From: an uncultured Taibaiella sp.
GTDB lineage: Bacteria; Bacteroidota; Bacteroidia; Chitinophagales; Chitinophagaceae
Length of the DNA: 12,978 bases
Assembly: GCA_946886975.1 (NCBI GenBank)
Contig: CAMPJV010000033.1
Location: 1 to 12,978, forward strand
Reading direction: 5' to 3'
This document shows, one piece after another, positions 1 through 5,553 of this stretch. Below the pieces are notes generated by a model. That model was not told the DNA's origin and did no database searches. It was given only the letters and a program-made list of their open reading frames with translations. The position numbers and the translations under genes were made by a program. Position 1 is the first letter of the stretch; every line of letters begins with the position of its first letter.

Positions 1-1092
1 TTCCTGGTAGTCGGCTATCGTTGGAAAGGACTTATGGATACTGGCAGGACTCGGAGAACGCTCCTGGCTATCTTCCTGCCTCAGCTAATTCTCTTCCTGC
101 TTCACCTGCTCGCGTTTCGCCTCTTATACGGATCGTGGATAGCCCACTATGGCTCTACCACGGACTTTGCGATCAACATAGGGGATGTTCTGCCAAGGCT
201 TGGCAAGTATGTTGCTTACATCGTCTTCATGGTGGGTCACCTCCCCGAGCAGTATCGATTGCCTGTTTACTCTTTTCTGTCTGACCAGGAAGTGTGCTAT
301 ACTATCCTCGGGGCATTGTTGTTGCTGGTTGCATACATATTCTACAATTACCGGAAGGCTTCACCCGCATTCCAGGCATTCTCGTTTCTATTTGGAGCTG
401 TCATCTGTTGTCTTGTTCTGGCCATCCCCATTTGGTTTGACGATTCTTTCTCTCTTTACAACAGCCGTCGCTGCTACCATCCTGGGGTATTTCTGTACAT
501 GATGGTTGCGCTAGCCGTATTTACACTCATACGAAACCTCAGGATAGCCTACTTAATCTATAGTGCGTATTTCCTCCTTTGCCTTTGTCTGACAATAAGC
601 ATGGTCCTCCGGTGGCGCACGGCCGCTAAGATTCAGCACGGCATCCTAAGGACCTTTCAATGGCAGTCCGCCGACCCGGTTCTCCTTCTTAATATCCCCA
701 CCTACTACAAGGATGTCCGTATCACTCCTGCCGGTGCAGGTAATGAATTCAATAAGCAGCTTAAGATATTTGGCCACGACACCGTGACAAATACTTTATA
801 CAGTGTCTCTTCTTACAACATGCAGCACAAATGGGAGGGTGCACATGTCACAGTTCTCGATAGCTTGACCGTCAAGGTCACTTTAAACCAATGGGGCAAC
901 TGGTGGATGTATAACTATCAGGGCGCCACCAACTACGAGAATGATCTGTACCAGGTAAACTTTACCGACCCGGCTCACGAATACATCCTTAAGCTAAAGG
1001 TTCGACCGAAGAACATGGTACTCCTTTTCCAGCAGGACGAACAGTGGCGGGCAGTAGATATGAATAAGATAGGGGTAGAGCAATGGGAGTAG
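1..1092 (+). CDS. Polytopic membrane protein with soluble C-terminal domain, 5'-partial
   Basis: The reading frame is open from the first base, so the ATG at 34 is probably internal and the true start lies upstream of the window. Hydrophobic segments are seen around LLAIFLPQLILFLLHLL, TILGALLLLVAYIF, FLFGAVICCLVLAIPI, VFLYMMVALAVFTLI and YLIYSAYFLLCLCLTISMVL, giving at least five membrane helices. About 150 residues of hydrophilic, tyrosine- and tryptophan-rich sequence follow, probably a periplasmic domain. This layout of a multi-helix membrane part plus a soluble tail resembles Bacteroidota membrane glycosyltransferase-like proteins of the GT-C type, but the catalytic N-terminus is missing and I cannot name the family. 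It runs convergent to mreD, with only 3 bp between the two stop codons. The function is an open guess; the reading frame itself is secure. Confidence 0.75.
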   Translation, partial: FLVVGYRWKGLMDTGRTRRTLLAIFLPQLILFLLHLLAFRLLYGSWIAHYGSTTDFAINIGDVLPRLGKYVAYIVFMVGHLPEQYRLPVYSFLSDQEVCYTILGALLLLVAYIFYNYRKASPAFQAFSFLFGAVICCLVLAIPIWFDDSFSLYNSRRCYHPGVFLYMMVALAVFTLIRNLRIAYLIYSAYFLLCLCLTISMVLRWRTAAKIQHGILRTFQWQSADPVLLLNIPTYYKDVRITPAGAGNEFNKQLKIFGHDTVTNTLYSVSSYNMQHKWEGAHVTVLDSLTVKVTLNQWGNWWMYNYQGATNYENDLYQVNFTDPAHEYILKLKVRPKNMVLLFQQDEQWRAVDMNKIGVEQWE

Positions 1093-1095
1093 CAG

Positions 1096-1641
1096 CTAAC
1101 TTCTTAGCGAGGTCTGTTTAGTGAACAACAGAAGGTACGCCACAATAAAGAGTAACGAGGTTATGCTCGAGGCAAATATCTTCAGCACAAGGTAGCCGAT
1201 ATTCGAGAAGCTCCACAGTTCCACTGTAAAGAACACCGTGTGATGTATCAGGATAAGGAATGCGCTATACACAAGAAAGGGCACCCACCCCATATTCTTT
1301 ACCCCTGGCGATTGGTTCGGATACTCAGACAGATTCTTAGGCAAAAGCGCATTCAGAACATTCGTCCTTAAGTAGGCAATGAGGATAGTTGCACAGGCAT
1401 GCATCCCTGCTGTGTTCATAAACGAGTCCATCGTTAGGCCCACCGCCATTCCTAAAGCAAGAAGCAGCCAGACTGGTGTTTCGAACGGCAGCAATAAAAT
1501 GAATAACGGGTATAGGTAAGGCAGAAATACAGGGAACCCCGCAGGTTGCGACCACCAGCGCAAAGTGATCTTGTTCAGCACCAGCACCTGGATGAGAATG
1601 ATTATACAGAATCTGAAAAAGTTCTTTAAATAGACACTCAT
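1096..1641 (-). CDS. mreD: Rod shape-determining protein MreD
   Basis: This 181-residue, very hydrophobic protein is the third gene of an mreB-mreC-mreD operon. MreD is the small inner-membrane part of the elongasome, linking MreC and the cytoskeletal MreB to the lateral wall synthesis enzymes. Five to six membrane helices can be seen, including FCIIILIQVLVLNKITL near the start, LYPLFILLLPF, VWLLLALGMAVGLTMDSF and the C-terminal SSITSLLFIVAYLLLF. The sequence GLTMDSFMNTAGMHA in the middle is the typical MreD core, where a G-x-x-x-D segment precedes a helix. The ATG overlaps the mreC stop codon (ATGA, 1638-1641), which indicates translational coupling. The length is normal for the Bacteroidota form. 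The assignment is firm from operon position plus sequence. Confidence 0.92.
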   Translation of the reverse strand: MSVYLKNFFRFCIIILIQVLVLNKITLRWWSQPAGFPVFLPYLYPLFILLLPFETPVWLLLALGMAVGLTMDSFMNTAGMHACATILIAYLRTNVLNALLPKNLSEYPNQSPGVKNMGWVPFLVYSAFLILIHHTVFFTVELWSFSNIGYLVLKIFASSITSLLFIVAYLLLFTKQTSLRS

Positions 1642-2492
1642 TTCGCTTTTGTTGAATCCTCCACCTTTAACCTTTCCTCCATCATCTTGTTCTCCACCAC
1701 GTACACATACTGTATGTTCCTGAAGTTGGTCGCCGCTTTCAGGTACAGTACCTGGATGTTGGTTTTCTTATTAATTCTTCTCCGCGCCACAGTGCCTATC
1801 AGCAGGTCTGAAGGAAAGAATGAATAGCTCGTAGTAAATACACTATCCCCGCCGTTCACTTTTACTTCTTTCGGAATGTCTTCCAGCACCAGTACATCCG
1901 GCTTGCCTTCTTCCCACATCACAGAGCCAATTGTCCCGTCTTTCAGCTTAGCGCTCACCTTTTGCTTCACGCTGAGCACTGAGAGAATACTTGCAAAATG
2001 GTCAGACACGTGGATAACCCTGCCCACCACACCTGTACTTGATAACACCGCCATGTTCTTCCTGATCCCATCCTTCGATCCCCTGTTGATGGTCATGTAG
2101 TTATTTTCAGAAGTAACAGAGTTGTTGATTACCCGCGCGGTTCTATAAACATAATTAGCAAACCGAACCACTGTAGTAGTGTCCTTCTTTTCTGTGAAAG
2201 AGAGAGTAACAGTACTATCCTTCAAAGTATCTACGCTCCTCAGCGCCGCCACCTGAAGTCGTAGCCTCGTGTTCTCATTGATCAGGCTGTCATTCATGCG
2301 CCTTAGTCCAAAGTAGTAGGCTACGTCTTCTCTCTTTTGATACACGATCCCGGCAATGGTGTTCGCTGAGCTAAGCACATCATTCCCCTGCAGCATATTT
2401 GTCCTTGCTATTAGCACAAAGCACACTACTTCCAGTATGATGAACAGGATGAGATTAAAGAATCTGCGTATGAAAAGAAAGAAATTACGCAC
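1638..2492 (-). CDS. mreC: Rod shape-determining protein MreC
   Basis: This 284-residue protein is the bitopic MreC, a periplasmic scaffold that joins MreB and MreD inside the cell to the peptidoglycan synthases outside. A short basic cytoplasmic start (RNFFLFIRRFF) leads into one membrane helix at about residues 11-29. A coiled-coil-prone stretch follows near residues 52-90 (RRMNDSLINENTRLRLQVAAL), which normally drives dimerisation. The two beta-barrel subdomains of MreC lie at roughly 118-265, with the family signature NRGSKDGIRKNMAVLSSTGV and, later, SDLLIGTVA. The start codon is GTG at 2492; an in-frame TAG lies two codons upstream and no earlier ATG exists, so this rare start seems real. 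The gene begins 63 bp after mreB and overlaps mreD by 4 bp. Confidence 0.93.
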   Translation of the reverse strand: MRNFFLFIRRFFNLILFIILEVVCFVLIARTNMLQGNDVLSSANTIAGIVYQKREDVAYYFGLRRMNDSLINENTRLRLQVAALRSVDTLKDSTVTLSFTEKKDTTTVVRFANYVYRTARVINNSVTSENNYMTINRGSKDGIRKNMAVLSSTGVVGRVIHVSDHFASILSVLSVKQKVSAKLKDGTIGSVMWEEGKPDVLVLEDIPKEVKVNGGDSVFTTSYSFFPSDLLIGTVARRRINKKTNIQVLYLKAATNFRNIQYVYVVENKMMEERLKVEDSTKAK

Positions 2493-2555
2493 TGCCTATT
2501 GTAGATTTCAGACGTTGAAAAGCAGAGCCTTTCTACAGCCCCCCACCGCTTATGT

Positions 2556-3581
2556 TTATTTCATCAGGAAAGGTATCATCTTCGATACGTTCTTCAGTGC
2601 CATACCCGTTCCCCGCACTACCGCACGCAGTGGATCGTCCGCTACTCGAACCGGAAGCTTGATCTTGTGCGATATACGTTTATCCAGGCCACGGAGCAAT
2701 GCACCCCCGCCTGTCAGGTAAAGTCCCCTGCGGTATATGTCGGCCGCAAGTTCCGGCGGTGTGCTTTCCAGCGCCTTCAGGATCGCTTCTTCTATCTTGA
2801 AGATCGACTTGTCCAGCGCCTCCGCAACCTCCTGGTAAGAAACCATGATCTGCTTTGGTATACCTGTCACAAGGTCCCGGCCATTCACTGCTATATCATC
2901 GGGGGGATTATCAAGGTCTTTCAGTGCAGACCCTACATGTATCTTTATTTGTTCCGCAGTACGCTCACCTATCATCAGGCTATGGTAGCGACGCATCGCT
3001 TCCATTATGTCTGCGGTAAACTCATCACCTGCTATACGGATGGACTGATCACACACAATACCTGCCAGTGCTATCACGGATATGCCCGTAGTACCACCGC
3101 CTATATCGATGATCATGTTACCCGTAGGCTCCTCTACGTCAATCCCAATACCAAGAGCGGCAGCCATAGGCTCATGTATCATGTACACTTCCTTTGCGCC
3201 TGCCTGCTCGGCAGAGTCACGCACCGCCCGCTTTTCCACTTCAGTTATGCTCGACGGGATGCATATCACCATTCTCCAGCTCGGCGGAAACAGCGGCTTC
3301 TTAGGATAAACCAGCTTGATCATCTCCCTCAGCATGCCCTCTGCCGCATTAAAGTCAGCGATCACACCGTCTTTCAAAGGGCGGATAGTCTTTAGGTTCT
3401 CATGGGTCTTCTCATGCATCATCATAGCCTTCTTCCCTACGGCAATGATCTTATTGGTTGTCCTGTCTATCGCAACGATAGAAGGTTCATCCACTACCAC
3501 CTGTTCGTTATGAATAATCAGTGTGTTTGCAGTACCAAGGTCAATGGCTATCTCCTGCGTCAAGAAGCTAAACAATCCCAT
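2556..3581 (-). CDS. mreB: Rod shape-determining protein MreB (actin homologue)
   Basis: MreB is the bacterial actin that forms ATP-dependent filaments under the inner membrane and places lateral cell-wall synthesis. The chosen start at 3581 gives 341 residues, the usual family length, and begins with the amphipathic membrane-binding segment MGLFSFLTQE. The longer open frame starts at a TTG at 3623 and would add 14 unrelated residues. Actin-fold ATP motifs are all present: phosphate-1 loop DLGTANT at residues 14-20, phosphate-2 IDIGGGTTG at 158-166, and the adenosine motif LTGGGALL at about 289-296. The VVVDEPSIVAID stretch is also typical. It is the first gene of mreBCD on the minus strand, so the promoter should lie in the non-coding region above 3581. 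Nothing in the protein looks unusual. Confidence 0.97.
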   Translation of the reverse strand: MGLFSFLTQEIAIDLGTANTLIIHNEQVVVDEPSIVAIDRTTNKIIAVGKKAMMMHEKTHENLKTIRPLKDGVIADFNAAEGMLREMIKLVYPKKPLFPPSWRMVICIPSSITEVEKRAVRDSAEQAGAKEVYMIHEPMAAALGIGIDVEEPTGNMIIDIGGGTTGISVIALAGIVCDQSIRIAGDEFTADIMEAMRRYHSLMIGERTAEQIKIHVGSALKDLDNPPDDIAVNGRDLVTGIPKQIMVSYQEVAEALDKSIFKIEEAILKALESTPPELAADIYRRGLYLTGGGALLRGLDKRISHKIKLPVRVADDPLRAVVRGTGMALKNVSKMIPFLMK

Positions 3582-3678
3582 AATCGTGTAATCGGCGGCT
3601 AAGTTTTGGAAGAATAATGGCAAAGTTCCGAAAAAACACCCTGTTTTACCCGGTTCTCTCCTTTTTTTTCGGTTTATG

Positions 3679-3686
3679 TAAAGATA
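3679..3686 (-). promoter_or_regulatory. Possible -7 element of an mreBCD promoter
   Basis: On the minus strand this reads TATCTTTA followed by C, close to the Bacteroidota -7 consensus TAnnTTTG with one mismatch at the last base. It would give a leader of roughly 90 nucleotides before the mreB ATG. No good TTTG -33 element is seen at the expected 19-21 bp upstream, so this is only a candidate. Confidence 0.25.
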
Positions 3687-3803
3687 GAATTTGTACAGCC
3701 AATGCTACGAAATTTAATTACTGTGTTATCAACATAGATACCCACTTTTTTACGGATTTTCCTCTTTATCAATTGAGCCGTTATCACCGCTCATATAAGC
3801 CAC

Positions 3804-3844
3804 CGATTTATATCCTCCCTCGCTCCCGCGGCTCCGCTAAATCG
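3804..3844. repeat. 7-bp inverted repeat with GC-rich inner palindrome
   Basis: CGATTTA at 3804-3810 and TAAATCG at 3838-3844 are perfect reverse complements 27 bp apart. Inside lies a GC-rich part with GCG/CGC arms (3828-3830 and 3835-3837) right next to the right outer arm. It could be a protein-binding palindrome or an RNA fold, but short arms of this kind also occur by chance. Confidence 0.35.
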
Positions 3845-3883
3845 TTCCCCGCCATCGTCTATGGACCTTGGTAGGTGTTGCAG

Positions 3884-3971
3884 CGGAGTATCATCGGAGT
3901 ACCACCGGATCTTCTACCCTATCGCTACCCTATCACTTGCCTATCACCACCCTATCGACGCCCTATCGCTC
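3884..3971. repeat. Tandem array of eight degenerate 11-bp units
   Basis: The sequence keeps an 11-bp period over eight units starting at 3884, 3895, 3906, 3917, 3928, 3939, 3950 and 3961. The first three share CGGA at the unit start (CGGAGTATCAT, CGGAGTACCAC, CGGATCTTCTA). The last five share the core CCTATC (CCCTATCGCTA, CCCTATCACTT, GCCTATCACCA, CCCTATCGACG, CCCTATCGCTC). The array therefore has two related blocks. The period is not a multiple of three, which argues against coding, and is close to one DNA helical turn, which would put all units on one face of the helix. It sits 90-100 bp before the lipoprotein gene and about 300 bp before mreB. The role is unknown. Confidence 0.75.
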
Positions 3972-4072
3972 TGACGGTCACATATGCTAAGAGCCTGGAT
4001 ATTGACAGAATTCTCCTCCCTTACCAAAGGATTTTCCCGCGGCTCTCGTCTTGTATATAAACGGATCCCTTT

Positions 4073-4618
4073 ATGCCCAAACCTTACCTGCGCCTACTAA
4101 TAGCAAGTCTCTTATTTACTTTTTTACTCTCATGTAAGCCTTACGATGAGCCGGTCATGCGGCCGCCAGCCAGCATAGAAGGCTACGCCCCCATTTATGG
4201 CAACAACAATAATGCGAAAACCATCAAATCCGTAGCGCCTCGCAACATTGAGAAGGGCGGTAAGATTTACGTCAAAAGCGATACGCTCTATCAGGTCGAA
4301 ACCGGCAAAGGCATCCACGTCATCAGTATCGCTTCGCCCGATGTCCCTCAAAAGCTCAGGTTCATTGAAGTAATGGGTTGCCAGGAGATGGCCATCACCG
4401 ATAACTATCTCTATACAAACAACATGAATGACCTTGTAGTGGTAGACATTCAGAATATCAATGATGTGGTGGAGATCGATCGGATCCAGAACACTTTCCA
4501 TATTGTAGACCCGAATCGTCCTCCGGGCACCGGCTGGTTCGAATGTATAGACCCTTCAAAAGGCGACGTAATTGGCTGGGAGATGAAAACCCTCAGCTAC
4601 CCTCAATGCTCTCACTAG
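4073..4618 (+). CDS. LVIVD-repeat lipoprotein (first of a pair)
   Basis: The protein has 181 residues and begins with a lipoprotein signal, PYLRLLIASLLFTFLLSC, in which LLSC is the lipobox and the cysteine at residue 21 would be lipidated. The mature part contains LVIVD-type repeat elements, seen as GIHVISIASPDVPQKLRFI and then NDLVVVDIQNINDVVEIDR. These beta strands are the building blocks of propeller-like surface proteins in Bacteroidota. The C-terminus GWFECIDPSKGDVIGWEMKT followed by PQC is a recurring end of such lipoproteins as I recall them, so the gene looks complete and not truncated despite its small number of repeats. A second, longer LVIVD lipoprotein follows after 57 bp. The biochemical role of this family is unknown; a location in the outer membrane or periplasm is inferred from the signal. 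Confidence 0.85.
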   Translation: MPKPYLRLLIASLLFTFLLSCKPYDEPVMRPPASIEGYAPIYGNNNNAKTIKSVAPRNIEKGGKIYVKSDTLYQVETGKGIHVISIASPDVPQKLRFIEVMGCQEMAITDNYLYTNNMNDLVVVDIQNINDVVEIDRIQNTFHIVDPNRPPGTGWFECIDPSKGDVIGWEMKTLSYPQCSH

Positions 4619-4675
4619 TGAGCTACCTTACTACCGCCCCATTTCTCCATGCACGAAAAACACAAAACACTTCAA

Positions 4676-5425
4676 ATGAAACGCATCTTATCTCTACTCA
4701 TACTGCTTGTCACCATAGTCACATTTGCTGCCTGTTCCAAGGACGAAAGCAACAAAACAACAACCCCTGGCACACCTGGTCAGGGCGGCTCCTTAGCCCG
4801 CTTCACCATTGCCTGGAATTACCTTTACATAGTAGACGATCAAAAGCTCTACGCCTACTCCCTGGCAAACCCACAGGCCCCGCAGCTTAAAAGCACGGTA
4901 AACCTCGGGTTCGATATTGAAACCATCTACAGCTTCAAGGACAAGCTGTTCATAGGCTCTCAGAATGCCATGTACATCTACTCCCTTACCAACCCCGCTT
5001 CCCCCGCTCAGCTCGGCACAGCATCCCACGTCCGCGCCTGCGATCCAGTTGTAGCAAACGACTCCATTGCGTACGTTACAGTAAGAATGGGCTCCACCTG
5101 CGGAGGCAATCAGAATGCGTTGCTTATATACGACATCAAGAACGTCCTGAACCCCATACAGCGTAATGCCACACCTTTAACTAACCCCCACGGACTAGGT
5201 CTCAAAGGCAACCGACTCTATGTCTGCGATGGCGACAATGGCCTGTTCGTTTATGACGTCACAAACCCTCTTTATCCCCAGTACGTTAAGCAGTTAAAAG
5301 GTGAAACTTTCTACGATGTGATCATCGCAGACGACCTGCTCGTCTGCATGATAGACGGCGGTACAGCCCTCTTTCAGCTAGGCGATGAGGACCAGATTAC
5401 CCTCATGGCCAGGATCACTAATTAG
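4676..5425 (+). CDS. LVIVD-repeat lipoprotein (second of a pair)
   Basis: I choose the ATG at 4676 because it places the lipoprotein signal MKRILSLLILLVTIVTFAAC at the very N-terminus, with lipobox FAAC and the modified cysteine at residue 20. The ATG at 4649 would add nine hydrophilic residues in front. The 249-residue protein has a threonine- and glycine-rich linker after the cysteine, then about five repeated blade-like units of the form YLYIVDDQKLYAYSLANP, MYIYSLTNPASPAQLG, LLIYDIKNVLNPIQ and LFVYDVTNPLYPQYV. This is the LVIVD repeat pattern, expected to fold as a beta-propeller. It probably shares a transcript with the lipoprotein gene upstream (57-bp gap). No enzymatic motif is visible, so ligand and function remain unknown. 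Confidence 0.87.
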   Translation: MKRILSLLILLVTIVTFAACSKDESNKTTTPGTPGQGGSLARFTIAWNYLYIVDDQKLYAYSLANPQAPQLKSTVNLGFDIETIYSFKDKLFIGSQNAMYIYSLTNPASPAQLGTASHVRACDPVVANDSIAYVTVRMGSTCGGNQNALLIYDIKNVLNPIQRNATPLTNPHGLGLKGNRLYVCDGDNGLFVYDVTNPLYPQYVKQLKGETFYDVIIADDLLVCMIDGGTALFQLGDEDQITLMARITN

Positions 5426-5472
5426 GGGCTATTTATCCAAAACTTTATTCTTCAAAACTCATAAAATCACCT

Positions 5473-5480
5473 TACTTTTG
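5473..5480 (+). promoter_or_regulatory. Candidate -7 element of the carB promoter
   Basis: TACTTTTG matches the Bacteroidota -7 consensus TAnnTTTG exactly and lies 73 bp before the carB ATG, in the only sizeable gap between carB and the lipoprotein genes. The -33 TTTG is not evident at 19-21 bp upstream; the sequence there is AT-rich. Transcription would start near 5487. Confidence 0.45.
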
Positions 5481-5484
5481 CGCC

Positions 5485-5501
5485 TCGGGCGTTGAGCCCG
5501 A
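5485..5501 (+). terminator. Hairpin in the carB leader, terminator or 5'-UTR stem
   Basis: TCGGGC (5485-5490) and GCCCGA (5496-5501) form a perfect 6-bp GC-rich stem with a 5-base loop, followed at once by TTTTC. It has the shape of a short intrinsic terminator for the upstream lipoprotein genes. It lies just at or after the predicted carB transcription start, so it may instead be a stabilising stem at the 5' end of the carB mRNA. Confidence 0.4.
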
Positions 5502-5553
5502 TTTTCATATCTGCTCATCGCGCCGTCTACCATTTTAAAACATTTATTATTAA

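Larger units (their letters stand above)
3582..4072. other. Intergenic region between divergent mreB and lipoprotein genes
   Basis: About 490 bp with no convincing gene. Short open frames at 3617-3874 and 3875-4060 (+) have no signal, family motif or plausible start context, and the second is largely made by an 11-bp repeat. The region must hold promoters for mreB (minus) and for the first lipoprotein gene (plus). It contains a possible minus-strand -7 element, an imperfect hairpin at 3774-3793 (TGAGCCG/CACCGCTCA type), a 7-bp inverted repeat at 3804-3844, an 88-bp tandem array at 3884-3971, and an 11-bp direct repeat TCCCGCGGCTC at 3824-3834 and 4035-4045. No clear promoter for the plus-strand gene was found. 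Confidence 0.7.

Noticed and set aside
2667..3395. Long plus-strand open frame (242 codons) opposite mreB
   Set aside because: It lies wholly antisense to the conserved mreB gene, has no recognisable domain, and is rich in histidine, cysteine and arginine as expected from a shadow frame.
3582..3623. Upstream TTG start for mreB at 3623
   Set aside because: It would add 14 residues before the conserved membrane-binding N-terminus; ATG at 3581 gives the standard length.
3884..3971. The 11-bp array as a CRISPR
   Set aside because: Units are far too short, there are no spacers between them, and no cas gene is near.
4002..4025. TTGACA at 4002-4007 as a sigma-70 -35 box for the lipoprotein genes
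   Set aside because: No TATAAT-like or TAnnTTTG-like element follows at the right distance, and this lineage does not normally use the TTGACA consensus.
3617..4060. Two short plus-strand open frames (85 and 61 codons) in the region upstream of the lipoprotein genes
   Set aside because: Low-complexity translation, no signal or domain, and the second frame is mostly the 11-bp repeat array, whose period would not keep a repeated reading frame.
4649..4675. ATG at 4649 as start of the second lipoprotein
   Set aside because: It would place nine polar residues before a textbook lipoprotein signal; ATG at 4676 fits better.
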